The notes: generated from the sequence alone by a model not told the origin. 64,000 nt of DNA from Chiridota heheva (GCA_020152595.1 JAIGNY010001690.1:712501-776500); one strand, 5' to 3'. Positions 22,767 to 35,382 are shown, counted from the first letter of the stretch. Program-made: numbers and translations.

Positions 22767-23045
22767 TGATTAAACGAATTTCCCTAAAATTTAATTTTCA
22801 CATATATTATGGAAGACTATTAAAGAAAGAAATTGGCAGAAAAAAACATATTGACATCTGATTTATTTCACCCAGTGTGTTGAAAAGTGACCGATGCACT
22901 ATACAGTGAGTCATACCATGGAGTTGACACTATGGTCATACTGGCAGATCCAAGACAAGTTTATGTCTTTCTTTTAAAATCAATTGCCTCTTTCATATTG
23001 TGTACACTTTTGCTTTATTATTGAGAAGAGGGCATAAAATGCACT
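22767..23045 (+). repeat. Second copy of the TTAA-type end region
   Basis: It corresponds to 22316-22560: ttatggaagactattaaa, gaccgatgcactatacagt, cagatccaagacaa, tgtctttctttt and acacttttgcttt. It contains a short extra stretch (about 22915-22945) lacking in the first copy. Confidence 0.75.
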
Positions 23046-23084
23046 TATTGTACAAGAACACGTTTTGCCCATGTACTTGTTCGT

Positions 23085-23635
23085 TTCTTGATGTTTAACA
23101 GCACCGCAAAAGTCAGAGTTAAATGTGCCAAGAGGGTGTTAGAAAACTAAGGTACAAGAGTTAGGACGGTATGAATTATAAAGAAGCGAATAGAGGTAAG
23201 AAAAGGGGAGGAATAGAATGGTAGGATAGAAAAGGAAGGGAGTGTGGGTAAGGGTTAGATCAGGTGGAATAAGTTGCAATTGCAGAGGAAGGTGATGATG
23301 TCAGAGGAGGGATTGTTCTTGGAGAGATCAGAAATGGAAGTGGAGGAGGAGAGGAGAGATCTGGAGTTTCGGAATAAGGGACTGGTTAAGAGGATGTGCT
23401 TGATAGAGAGATCAGTGTTGCGAGTGGGGTAGAGAGGTGTAGGAGAGCTGAAAAGGGAGGAAGGAGTGGGTGTGAAAGGAGTGTCTGAGGCGGATGCGGG
23501 TGACAACAATGTCCTCCCTACAATTGTGACTGTGCATAGGAGGATTCATCCTGACTTTGGGATTGCCCATGACATTACACATTAAAAATGAAAAATAAAA
23601 AACTTTTTTAAATATTTTTTTTATAAAATACATTG
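23085..23635 (-). pseudogene. Non-LTR retrotransposon 3' end fragment, copy 1
   Basis: Minus strand: CREDIVVTRIRLRHSF (about 23520-23475), then after a frameshift TDLSIKHILLTSPLFRNSRS (about 23425-23365). This is the conserved C-terminal segment of many LINE ORF2 proteins, normally with a Cys-Cys-His-Cys zinc knuckle; here cysteines are partly lost. Downstream is a pyrimidine-rich UTR, ending near 23090 in gttaaacatcaagaaac. It is 5'-truncated, as expected from abortive reverse transcription, and related to 56465-57005. No reverse transcriptase domain is visible. Confidence 0.7.
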
Positions 23636-23639
23636 AAAA

Positions 23640-25035
23640 TGTCCTTGATCAGCAAGTAAATCATAACAGTGTACTTCATTGGTTCATTCAGCAGTGTGGC
23701 CCTGGAGGGGGGTATGCAAAAAAGGTATGCAAAAAATGTATGAATATTTACCCCCTTTATTTTTACCCCCACCCCACCCTCCACTTCCCACACACACTTT
23801 TTTACCACCCACTTATTTTACCCTGGCCACTTCGCTGACACTTCATGACATTCCTTGCCCCAACAAAACTCACATACGTCAAGTGACAAAGATCGCTCAA
23901 TAATAAAATTAGTTGACCTCTTAATAAGCCTGCAATGCCCAAACCAACAGTACAAAGTGACTCTCTTTTGCAAGCAATTACTTTGCCTAGACAATAATTT
24001 CTTTAAAACAATAGCTTTAACTGACAATTTACAAATTAGAACATTTGGTCCTTTACATTCATATCCTTAAACACTATTTCGACACTTATTTGACATTTTC
24101 TCACCTGAATCAAATAGTCGGCTAGCCTATTTATTCAACACATTATCCATTAAGCCCTTTACTAAACATGGCCGGCCATTCTTCAGACTTCAAAATTGTC
24201 AGGATAAATTTGAAAAAGCGCTGAAGCTTGGGATACCCAGGAGCATTTACTTTAACAAGTTTAAAGACATTTGCGAGAAATGGGGCCTCTGAATTTGCAT
24301 GCAACTGTATAGTGTCCAGAGCAGCAAAGGTTACTTTACATATTGATGGTCAGTGCCTTCACACAATGTTAAGTACAGCCTCTTCAAATTATTGCATGCG
24401 AGCGTAAATGTCACAGAGTAAATATACAAGGAGTATTCTCCTTAGCTGTTCTTCCATCTCCGTGCTGCAGACATATCAATCAATCGCATATACGCTTAGA
24501 CAAAAAGAGCCGCTGATTCTACAGATGGATTCGCTGCATAGTAATAGTTCATTAACTCTGAGCGTGACCCTACGCACAGCTGGGAATCTGTCTTCAGACA
24601 GGTGTTGTAAAACCAAAACTGACAGACTCCTTTCACCGACAATCTCGTCTCCTTCAGCATTCTCTTATTCGTTCTCGGTATGAATTTCAAACGACCGATA
24701 AGAGTCAAGGATGTAATAACAACCTAATCTTATGAAATACCACTTTATTACACCTTTACAATCAACATCCTCACAAATTATTAACTTTGTTTAAAACCCA
24801 TCCAACCATTTCTTACAAGATTACTTTGTTTGATTACAACTAAAGGGTTGAAATTCTCTTTGAGTATGCAAAACGACTATGCTCTTGATATTTTGTAAGC
24901 ACAGCGATTTATAGCTATGTCATCCTGCCTCCTAAGAAGTCAAATCTGCTAGCTAGATGGCAGACAGGCAATAAATTGGCGAGAGACATATGATCCTTTC
25001 TGTAACTCTGTGGCATAGCTAGCACTTGATGCCAG
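23640..25035. other. No gene recognised
   Basis: Several short frames on both strands (for example 24408-24683 plus) have no recognisable motif. A C-rich low-complexity tract lies at 23755-23820. I see no splice-supported exon. Confidence 0.4.
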
Positions 25036-25041
25036 ATATAT

Positions 25042-25602
<561 letters not shown>

Positions 25603-25829
25603 ATAATCCTCCCACACAGCTGTTGACCAAATTATTTTCTCTCGTGGCAAAAACAAGACCAGTTAAGTATATAACTAATACTCTGTCTGGCTTATGGTCT
25701 GTGTTGGTGTATGCCTATAGAGTTGCTGGGAGTCTATTTATAGAAATTGCATCAGATCTTGCACGATGGGAAGAAACACTCTAGCATGATGGCTGAAAGG
25801 ACACTGACACCCAGCTTGCTTGCATATGT

Positions 25830-26247
25830 CTTAAAGGAGCAACTGGCCGGAATGTGAGGGCATTCTGGAGTCCCTAGGATAATCTAATATACTTTTCTTG
25901 CTTCTTGCATGTACATAACGATACTGACAACCAGGGCTGTAATTCTCATCTGGAAAGTGAACTGGAAGGAGGAAAGGAAGGGGGGAACATGGCCTTTTAT
26001 ACAAAACGTATGGGCGGGACAATAGGCAAATTTTCACCAAAATGTACTGAATTTTTAAAATTGTAAAAAATGGGGGAGATGTTCCCCCTGTCTGCCCCAC
26101 CCCCCTCCTCCTGCAGGAATTAAGGCCCTGCTGACAACCTTTTGAGTTGAATGTTCAAATCAACCGACTTAGTTTGTAATGAATGCTAATTCCCATGACT
26201 TAGCAGGAAAGACACGCTCGCTTTTTGAACGAAAGCTCCTTTAAATT
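25830..26247. mobile_element. Possible MITE, AGGAG family
   Basis: The left end ttaaaggagcaactggccgg then aatgtgagggc (25832) and right end cgctttttgaacgaaagc then tcctttaa (about 26222-26245) resemble inverted repeats, and the right part resembles 5950-5996. The interior contains C-rich and G-rich sequence. Identity between ends is low. Confidence 0.45.
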
Positions 26248-26898
26248 GTAACAACATCTGAAAAAGTTATTACAACAAATTGAGAAAATTTCAGTAAGAA
26301 GAAATTTTCATCAAATTTACTTTTTATTATATAATGTGCGTTTATCTGCAAAATATAAGTTGAATTATGCATGGGTAGATACGCCTCACACATTGGGCAG
26401 AACCATAGGGAGGGGTGAGGTCCAGAAATCCCTATTTGTGTAATAAATGTTGTCATATTTATCAAGTTTAACATTTGTAACTGAAAAATAATTACCTATT
26501 ATTGCAAACTAAAACATTGTTATTTTGTCTGTAATCAAAACACACAAATTTGAAAACTATTAATCTCCAACTTAAAGGCAATAACTGACCTTTAACCCTC
26601 ATGAATATTCATTACCTTATAGCCATACTGCAATTGGTCCGTTTCTCCTATTAATCCCACACACTTTGTTGATATAACGTCAACAAAAAAAGATATTAAA
26701 TCGACATTTCCACATCAAAAAATCAGTAATTTCATATATTTCATAATCATATTTCAGCTTCACACTCATATAAGGAAGAAAAACTGCAAAAGCAAAAACA
26801 GTAATAAAACCTTTCATCTAATAAACTCCTTTCACAAAAATGTATCAAAATACCTAAAAGTCATTCAGGAATTAGATCATAAATCCTAACTTACATAT

Positions 26899-27395
26899 CC
26901 CTTATAGAAAAACTAGCTTGCAGCAAGCTAACACTAGCTTGCAGCAAGCTAGCACTAGCTAGCTAGCTAGCGCATGCTTATGCAAGCTAGTGCATGCTTG
27001 CCAAGCTAACATTTAGCTTGCGCAAGCTAACATGAAGTTTCTGCTAGCTTGCGCAAGCTAGCATGTAATTTTGTTAGCTTGGCGCAAGCTAACATCATTT
27101 TTGCTAGCTTATAAGCTAACATCAAATTCATGCTAGCTTGCGTAAGCTAACATCAAATTTTGCTAGCTTGCACAAGCTAACATCAAATTTTGCTAGCTTG
27201 CAAGCTAACATCAAATTTTTGCTAGCTTGCTTAAGCTAACATCAAATGTTTTAGGTTGCGCTAGCTAACATCAAATATTTCTAGCTTGTGCAAGCTAACA
27301 TCACACATTTTGTTAGCTTGTGCAAGCTAACACAATTTCTTTGAGAGTTTATGCAAGTTATTACACAATTGCTTGCAAGCTTGTGTAAGCTAATA
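26899..27395. mobile_element. Palindromic element, copy 3 (expanded array)
   Basis: The left terminus CCCTTATAGAAAAACTAGC starts at 26899. The interior is an array of units of about 30-38 bp, each a self-complementary GCTAGCTTGCGCAAGCTAAC followed by atcaaattttt. It also has a GCTAGCTAGCTAGC stretch near 26953. No right terminus is recognised; the array fades out by about 27395. It is the most regularly arrayed copy. Confidence 0.7.
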
Positions 27396-27515
27396 TTTTG
27401 TACATGTTCCTAAACTAAATGTTACAAACTTAACATTAAACTTAATTGCTTGTGTAAGCTAATATTTTGTACATGTTCCTAAACTAAATGTTACAAACTT
27501 AACATTAGACTTTTG
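27379..27515 (+). repeat. 69-bp direct tandem duplication
   Basis: Two copies start at 27379 and 27448. They share gcttgtgtaagctaatattt, tgtacatgttcctaaac and aaatgttacaaacttaac with very few differences, implying a recent event at the edge of the palindromic array. Confidence 0.9.
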
Positions 27516-27811
27516 TGAAAACTTGAGATTTTCAGTACTACAGTATGTCGGAACCTTAAGTGTGACTGAAATACTGTAGTGATGATAGCTAGGGGTAATT
27601 TTACTTAATATAAAGTAATCAACTTGAAAGTCTTGAAAAGTAAATTCAAACATACAGTAACTTAATTAATTTCTGTGTGTGATGAAACATTCCCCTTTCT
27701 GCATAAGAATAAATGTAAGAAGACATATTCTTCAGAAGAAAAAAAGTCAATGTCAATTTATTTTGCAATTTTCAAACTTACTTTTCATTGTGATTCTGAT
27801 TGGTAAATAAG

Positions 27812-27916
27812 TACATAATAACCTTGTTGAAGAGAGAAAATAAATAAGAGTTTTTGAAAATTATTACAAAAATGCATCACTTTTCTTTTACATTTAAGAA
27901 TGTCCCAAAGACATAG
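27812..27916 (+). repeat. Flank repeat shared with 32.3 kb
   Basis: About 100 bp, including aagtttttgaaaattattac and gtcccaaagacatag, recurs at 32296-32393. In both places it abuts a GAGCTC-rich array, but on opposite sides. Confidence 0.85.
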
Positions 27917-28262
27917 CCATGAGCTCGCCACGCAGCTGGTCAACAATAAGATGAGCTCGTCAACAAAAACAGGCTCGTCAACGAAAAACGAGATCGTTCG
28001 AGCTTGTTAGATTGTTGATGAGCTCGCGACGAGCTCGTCAAAACATAGATGAGCTCGTCAACAACTGGACAAGCTTGTGACCAGCTCGTTAATAATCTGA
28101 CGAGCTCGTAAAATATAGACGAGCTTGCCAAAAGCTTGTCAACAACTGGACAAGCTTGTGACGAGCTTGTCAATAATCTGACGAACTCATCAAAAAATAG
28201 ATGAGCTTGCCACGAGCTCGTCAACAATCTGACAAGCTCTTTGCAACCTCTATCAACAATTA
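27917..28262. repeat. GAGCTCGTC array
   Basis: About 350 bp of variants of gagctcgtcaacaa and gacgagctcgt, with spacing of roughly 18-40 bp. Many units contain the palindrome GAGCTC or a longer self-complementary form. The 121-codon minus-strand frame (27940-28305) is a translation of the array (LVRLLTSSSQACPVVDEL) and is not a gene. Terminal CCCTTACAG is not visible at either edge. Confidence 0.8.
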
Positions 28263-28264
28263 GA

Positions 28265-30740
28265 CAAACTTTCCATGTAAGAACACAAATTGAAGCCAGT
28301 CTCACATAAGAAATATGTAAGACACAAATTCAAGTGTAACTCCTATGTAAGAAATATTTAGAAATAAACACATTGTGGGAAATCTGTGGATAATTTTTCA
28401 TCTTTAATATTCCCTTTCTTATTATTTCTACATTGATTTAGATGAGAAACCAAAGAGATATGACCATAAAATAATTATAAATAAAATCAAATATCTGAAA
28501 GTTCATCAGTAAAACATATATCATTCAACTTCCAGTTTAATAATAACTTGGTCAGATGTGTACTCAAAAGAAGCATGATTGTCACAAATGCAAAACTTGA
28601 GTGAGGGTGCATTATACTACTTAATGTTTTAATTGTGCTACATAAAACATTTTTGTTCATTGTGCAATATTCCTCAGTCTCCTCAAGCTCATTAATTTCT
28701 TTTATGTTGACCAACACCTCAGTGGTGCTACAGTATCCCTTGATCAAATAACACACTCTTCCATATTCATTCTCTCCACATGCATGAACAAACTAAATAC
28801 TGGATGTTATCCTTTCCCAAAAACCAAACATGTTTAATGATACTATCTCCCACAACTCCTCATGTCACCCTTACAACCCCCTGCCTCTGCCTCATGTTGA
28901 TTCCTCTCCCCTTCATGACCAAATCCCTTGAAACTCATAAGTCCCTTGAAACTCATAAGTTCTAATATGCCATGCATTCAGCCCCATGATGTTGTATGTC
29001 TCATCCCCAATGTTGCATTTAACTGAACTCAGCATGGCCAAAATCTTCCCTCTTTTAATCCATTCCATTTCTGTATTAACCCATGGAGCTATAAACCACT
29101 CTCTGTTACAAATTCACACAGCTTGTGTACATAACCTTTATGTAATCTCCTTACAGTATTTAGAGTATGTTACAGTATTTAGAGATTCCTAATACTCAAG
29201 TTTTCTTACTTTTCTTTACTAAAAAAATAAAAATTCTCTTTCCATCTCAATGCTCCATGGCTATACAAGCAACACTGTGTTTAAATGAAAGTTCACTGAC
29301 ATCAGATTTCTATCATGCGCACAAGTTGAAGGAAGTGTTATCCCTGTTAGCCAATGAAAACACAGGATGTTCTTTATAAAGGTCAAACAGTTTAAATTTA
29401 AAACCAGAGAGACGCCATTTTAGGCATATACTGTTCAAACTAGCAAATGTTATTAGCATGTCTACAGGAGTCAGGGTAGTGATTTCTGCTATAAATGTAA
29501 GTTCATTTTCTTTTATTTTTCTATACAATCTATTATTTGTATGATAAACATGTTTTTAAAACAAACTTAGGATTTCCTCACTAATCTTAGTTAAATTTTG
29601 GAAGTATGTATGGCCTCTAATCAAACAGTAATTAGGCCAAAGAGCTTAGGCCAAGCTTTGTTGTGTAAATTTCAAAGAGTTATCTGAGATCATTAATGCA
29701 GAGAATGTAGACAAGAAGTTCAACTAAGTTAATTTTGAGATCAGAGAATTTGGAGCATAATGAAAGACTAGTTCAAAGGACCAGAAAAAGGCAATTGTAT
29801 TTGCAGTCATAATTGTAGAGAAAACTAATTTGTTTTAATGGAAGCTGGTATCTATTGCAGAGAAGATTAAGTTCCAGACAGTTAAAAAAGACATTAATAT
29901 TACATTCATGGCCTATTTGATAATGTTCAGTATAAATGTTATTACTCAAATGGGGATTATTTTTTTTTTTTTTTGGGGGTGAGGGTGGGAGGGGCAGTAT
30001 TATTGGTATTTGAGAGGGATATCAGTAAGTTTGGGATTTAAAGGTTGTCATTGAAATTTGAGGGGGCTGTCTATCCTCATGCCAAACCTGGTGCTTTCCC
30101 TAGGATGGAATGGTAGAGGAATGGGTGAAAGATTAATATATCAGAGCATATTTAATAAGGTTTTTCAATCACTTGCTTGAAGTATTACAGTAGCTTACCA
30201 TAATATTTCTATATTTGATAAATTTCTTTTTTCCAACAGACCTTGTTGAATTGTTTTCAGAGTAACAGAAGAAACTTACCAGTTGGCAATTGCTCTGATC
30301 CCTTTTTATGGCAGACTCAAATAAATGCACCTATTCTTGAAGACCAGCAGAACTCTCAGGACAAACATAACTGGCTTGACAAGATATAGTCTCCAGCAAA
30401 CCCAATTATTGTGGATAACAATGCAATTGACCATCAATGTATGAAGGTAAGAACTATTTTTGGCACCAATGACATGGCAAAATAAGTGGTGCAAGAAAAC
30501 TTGACTAAATTGGATAAAATATTGCTTATTTCATAGTTTATTTGACAAGCTTTTTGGGAAATTAAAACAATAAATTCAGTGCATGGTTCAGTGCATAAGT
30601 CCATACATGCAAAGAACTTTGAAAGGGACAGATGCTAAAATTGTAAACAACAACATGGCAAAGTCATATGGTGTAGTACCTTGTAACTTGCCCATTTTAT
30701 AATATATTTTTACCTGGTATAACTATATAAAAAGTGTAAC
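28265..30740. other. No gene recognised
   Basis: AT-rich sequence with short frames of no recognisable motif. Small features are a 19-bp direct repeat cccttgaaactcataagt (28923-28959), a T-run (29960-29975) and purine-rich sequence after it. Exons of a large intron-rich host gene cannot be excluded by eye. Confidence 0.4.
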
Positions 30741-30750
30741 AAAATTGTAT

Positions 30751-31012
30751 AGGCCTATATTGGAGATAGGCCTATACTGGAGATGGGCCTATACTGGAGA
30801 TGGGCCTATATTGGAGATGGGCCTATATTGGAGATGGGCCTATATTGGAGATAGGCCTATATTGGAGATCGGCCTATATTGGAGATCGGCCTACATTGGA
30901 GATAGGCCTATTTTGGAGATAGGCCTATATTGGAGATAGGCCTATATTGGAGATGGGCCTATATTGGAGATGGGCCTATATTGGAGATTGGCCTATATTG
31001 GAGATAGGCCTA
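30751..31012 (+). repeat. 17-bp minisatellite, about 15 copies
   Basis: The unit is aggcctatattggagat with A/G variation at a few positions. Three units make 51 bp, giving a 17-residue periodic frame on the plus strand (ILEIGLYWRWAYIGDRP type) at 30745-30939 and beyond. The frame is explained by the period and lack of stops in the unit; there is no sign of translation. Confidence 0.97.
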
Positions 31013-32215
31013 ATTTCATATTTTTGCTGATGTTTATCAACACTGATCTATCCATTGTAATTAGTAGCTTGTTTTCTTTATCTAATCATCACTTTAATTC
31101 AAATTATGGGGTGGGGGCAAACTCCATAAGAACAAAATCTTTTATCAAAAGAAATATTCATTTTGATTCATATAATGTGTCAATGTTCAAAGCTTAGCAA
31201 TTTATCTCTTTTAGGCTCTCCCATTTCATGTAATTTCAATTTGTTCAGTTGGCAAGTGGAAAAGTGTCAATTTTGTTCCCATTTGCTGGTCATGTATTGC
31301 TTATCTTTGAGCAAACCTGCAGCGCGTTTGCTTACCTGGTTTAATCCACCTGGCTGAAGGGGGGAAAATACTGAAGAAATTAGAGAGGTCCTTAGATTGT
31401 GACAATTTGTGCCAGAGAAGTCATGGGTTCCCAGCTGCAGGATTAATCATAGAAAAGCATTTGCTAAATGGCCTTTTTTTGGCAGCAAGGGTGTTTGTTA
31501 CCAGGATTTCTCTGAGAATGTAACTTGCCTCTTTGACAAGATAAATCTCACTGGTTTCACCCCTTTTGTTTTCAGTAAATTTTCCAGACAATAAAGTAAT
31601 CCAGATGTAGAGGTGCTAGACCGGAGGTCTTAGGGACGATGCTCCCTCCGCGTACCCCACTGGTGCTACCCCTGCCTAGCAAAGTCATGAACATGATTTC
31701 ATTTTTGTAGGAACATAATCTGTTTATTTATATAAATATATTTTTTCATTCTTTCAGAATTTGTGCCAAGAGAAAGGAAACAGCAGAGCACCAATTTATG
31801 AAAGTGACGGACTGCTTCCCATCAGAATGCTATTTTAGAAATTGACAGATGCTGCAATGAGGAGCAGTATACTTGATATATATACAGTATACTTATATCT
31901 TGCTTTATATATAAGCCTTATACATACCTTAGAATATTTTAAATATTTAAAATTTATTTGAAATGTGTTTGTTATCTTCAGAAAATTGTGATATTTGGTA
32001 TTCACTTTCACCCTTAAACACATCTTTCATTCCATCACCTTGTTCTAGACAGAACATTGTTATAGATTAGATAAAAGTATGTATCTTAAAGCGTTATACC
32101 AGCCTGCTGTCTTTATTAGGTACAGTTTATTGCCAGGTGAATTTGATTGACCAAAAAGTACAAGCAAAGGTTGCTGTTAACTGCTTTGTCACAAGAAACT
32201 AGCTTTTCAAGTTAA
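31013..32215. other. No gene recognised
   Basis: Mixed-composition sequence. A slightly GC-richer stretch (31310-31680) contains short frames but no recognised domain or terminal repeats. Confidence 0.4.
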
Positions 32216-32222
32216 AAGATGA

Positions 32223-32295
32223 GAAACGAGCTCGCCGTGAGCTCGTCAGAGAGGTTCAATACGAGCTCGTGGCGAGCTCGCCATTTCTGTAAGGG
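32223..32295. mobile_element. CCCTTACAG-type terminus on a GAGCTC array
   Basis: The segment has gagctcgccgtgagctcgtc and gagctcgtggcgagctcgcc, then ends with ATTTCTGTAAGGG (32283-32295), the same right terminus as the AGCTTGCGCAAGCT elements. No left terminus is visible. It is the only place where the GAGCTC filler and this terminus are joined. Confidence 0.65.
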
Positions 32296-32400
32296 ATAAT
32301 ACCTTGATGAAGAGAGAAAAAGTAAAGTTTTTGAAAATTATTACAAAAATGCACCACTTTTCTTTTACATTTAAGAATGTCCCAAAGACATAGCTTGTAT
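32296..32400 (+). repeat. Flank repeat, second copy
   Basis: Corresponds to 27812-27916, with the match starting directly after the GTAAGGG terminus and continuing through gtcccaaagacatag. Confidence 0.85.
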
Positions 32401-32739
32401 GTGGAGTTGATATACAAAGGTAAAACAAATTGACATTCCTCAGTTATGTGAAAAAGAACAACGAAATAAATCATATGATAAAGGTTTATGCAAGAAAAAT
32501 AAAAACAAACAGAAAGACTCAGCACTTAAATTTCAAGAAATAATATTCAATTCAAAAGTAATTACTGTAATCGGCATCTGAAAAATAATCAGTTATTGTA
32601 CTAGGCAACTGATTCATCTGTGGGGCAATTCGGTGATGCATCATGCCACTATGTCCTTAACTCCTAGAGAATTTGCCTTGTACGAGAATTGAAATTGTAG
32701 CTGCTAATATACTGTAAGTCACTGCCAGTAATATTTAAA

Positions 32740-32948
32740 GGCCCATGTGGCACAAGCGGATGAGAGTCAACAACGATGGTTCATCACTCCCCAGCTAAGC
32801 TGGAAGCTTAAAGTGGAACTGTCAAAGGCAGGATGGATAAAGGGCCTTACCTACTGTACCGTAAGGACACACCACAGCTGCCTCTGCCTGGAATAAAACC
32901 TGGAACCTCTTGCTTGCAAAATCAACTCCTTTACAGCAGTGCTAAACA
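32740..32948 (-). mobile_element. tRNA-derived SINE
   Basis: Read on the minus strand, tagcactgctgtaaaggag is an A-box-like start and gaggttccaggttttattcc a degenerate B box, followed by a body with cagctgtggtgtgtccttac and ending in gtgccacatgggcc. It has typical SINE size (about 210 bp). It is decayed; the 5' edge is uncertain. Confidence 0.6.
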
Positions 32949-33490
32949 ATCCTACTTCACGTAGTGAAATAAAATTTGTAAGCATGACTGAGCCAAAATA
33001 CACAAAAATGGTGTATGTAGTAAATCTTTAAGTCTGCAAATAATACACAAAAACTTGTATATTAAACAAGTGCAAACAACTTCTACACAGATTAGATACA
33101 GTATGCTGTTATTTAAACTTTTGTTGATAATCATATGACTCATTGAGTCATGAGCATCCTTGTTAATAAGGCTTGGACATTGCCTCCACATAATCCTAAC
33201 ATTTTGTCCTGATCCTTATATGAATGTGACTTTTTTTTAAATTCTTTTGATCAATAAACATGTTTCTTTAATGATTGTTTCCCTTTTATTATTTTGTATT
33301 TGTCAATCAGGTAATAGATGTAGATTTATTCCTATGAGGGGAGTGTAGTGGCTAGGAGTCAGGGTTCAAATGAGACATTCCAGGTTTCATTTTTGGCTGA
33401 ACATCTGTATTGCATCTGGACATGGCTCTCCTCTGCTTGTTTCACTGAAACCAGGGCTATCAGCTCATTAGTTTTATTGACTACTAAACT

Positions 33491-34138
33491 ACCTACAAGC
33501 TAAATTTCCATAAGCTAGTAGTTGGGAAATTTGCAAGCTAACAACTAGCTGATGCAAAGTTGCAAAATGTTACCTTGAAGCTAACAACAAGTAAGCATGC
33601 AATTTGCAATCTAGCGAATTGCTTATGCAAAATGTTAGCTTGTGCTAGCTTGCGCTAACTTAGCTAGAATAGCCCATGCAAAATGTTAGCTTGCGCTAGC
33701 TTGCACAAGTTTGCGCTTAGCTTTGCGCTTAGCTAGCGCTAGCTTGTGCTAGCTTGCGCTAGCTTCAAAGGTAGTATTTGGAACAATTGCAACCTTGCGC
33801 AAGCTTGCAAGCTAACAGTCAGCTGCAAGCTTATGGAATGTTAGCTAGCAAGCTATCTGCTAGCTTGCAAGATGTTAGCTACAAGCTAGCGCAAGGTTGC
33901 AAAGATGTTAGCTAGCAAGCTAGCGCAAGGTTGCAAGATGTTAGCTAGCAAGCTAGCGCAAGGTTGCAAGATGTTAGTTAGCAAGCTAGCGCAAGGTTGC
34001 AAGATGTTAGCTAGCAAGCTAGCGCAAGGTTGCAATTGTTCCAAATACTACCTTGCGGCAAGCTAGCAGCAAGCTAGTTGCAAGCTTGCAAAAGTAGTGT
34101 GCTGCAAGCTTATTGTTAGCTAGTCTTTTCTGTAAGGG
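33491..34138. mobile_element. Palindromic element, copy 4 (largest)
   Basis: The right terminus TTTCTGTAAGGG is at 34127-34138; the left end is not recognisable. About 650 bp of agcttgcgctagct and related words. It includes five tandem units of about 33 bp (33871-34034), each gttagctagcaagctagcgc followed by aaggttgcaagat. The unit itself contains the palindrome gctagcaagctagc-like core. It is the longest copy. Confidence 0.7.
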
Positions 34139-34927
34139 ATATCTTGATCTCATTGTCAAATCCACAATTTGCTATAATGACTGATTATCAGTTTTTAATC
34201 AGAAAAATAAACAAAATTGCAGAAAATGTCTCCAAAAAAAATATCCATAAAATTATACAGCTCTTAAATTGTCAGGTGTAATGTTCCATGACACAGATAA
34301 TATCCCACACTTGTTACTAGAGCTAAAAACTGCAGAAACATCCTCGTTATTTCAAAGCGGTGTAAGTCAAAAATATAACTCCTTTGCTTGTTTAACAGGA
34401 AAAACTTACCATTAAATGTCCCTGATGATGTTATCCTTGCTAACTGCATCACTCAAGTTACACTAACAGTGTATAATATTTAACATGTAACCTGACACTG
34501 TTACAAAAAATGATTATCTGAACTCATTTGTAAAATTGTTACTAATTGCGATATTTATCACACAAAATTACGTCACTTACAAAGTATGTCAAGCAGAAAA
34601 GATTACAGTACAGGCATGACCTACTGTCTCATTTGTTTTTTTGCATTCATACAGTAATTAAAGAAACTTTTCTGCAACCACACCAGGTAAAGATCACTGA
34701 ATAAGAAAATAAAATACAAGATGATTACGCGATGATATTTTTCAAGTAGCAATTGAAATTTTGAGTGAAATATCTTTCTATCCTGGCAATCGGATCATTT
34801 CCCAAAACATACAAATTACAAAAAAATTAGAGAGAATATTGAGTGTGATATTGAAAGATGAGTAATACAAAGAGAGTTTAAATCAGAGTACAACATTTTT
34901 TAATTTATGCAAAAAACATCTTTATTA
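34139..34927. other. No gene recognised
   Basis: AT-rich spacer between two palindromic elements; one 62-codon minus-strand frame lacks any recognisable motif. Confidence 0.5.
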
Positions 34928-35290
34928 CCCTTACAGGAAAACTAGGTTGCCGCAAGCTTGCAATAAGCTAACATTTTTAGCTTGCGCAAACTTGCTACAA
35001 CTTGCAGCAAGATAGTATTTGGGCCAAATGCAAACTTGTTAGCTTCCGCAAGCTAGCAAATACCTTTTCGCAAGCTTGCAAAAACTTTCCGCAAGCTTGC
35101 ACAAGCTAACATAATATGTTTTGCTAGCTTGTGCAAGCTAATGTTAATTTGCGCAAGCTAGCAAGCTTGCATTTCTCCCAAATACTAACTACCTTGCCAC
35201 AAGGTTGCAGCAAGCTTGTGCAAGGTTGCAGCAAGTTAAGCTAAAAATGTTAGCTAGTCGCAAGCTTGCTGCAAGCTAGTTTTCTCTGGG
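34928..35290. mobile_element. Palindromic element, copy 5
   Basis: The left terminus CCCTTACAGGAAAACTAG begins at 34928. The right end gctagttttctctg-ggg lacks the TAA of the usual CTGTAAGGG, a likely 3-bp deletion. The interior is collinear with copy 1, including caagcttgcatttctccc and acaaggttgcagcaagcttg. Confidence 0.75.
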
Positions 35291-35382
35291 TTGTCTATGT
35301 GATGCTTTACAGAAAATGTAAGACTGTTACGTGGAAAGATTTATTTCTTGTGGTTTACTAAGAATAAAAGTCCACAGAGATA

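Noticed and set aside
26899..27395. CRISPR-like array of regularly spaced repeats
   Set aside because: Units are palindromic and degenerate, spacers are near-identical (atcaaattttt) rather than unique, and the context is eukaryotic.
27940..28305. 121-codon minus-strand frame, LTSSSQACPVVDEL type
   Set aside because: Direct translation of the GAGCTCGTC array.
33340..33400. tRNA-like head on the plus strand (gtgtagtggctagga, gggttcaaat)
   Set aside because: Box spacing is too short and no body or second copy was found.
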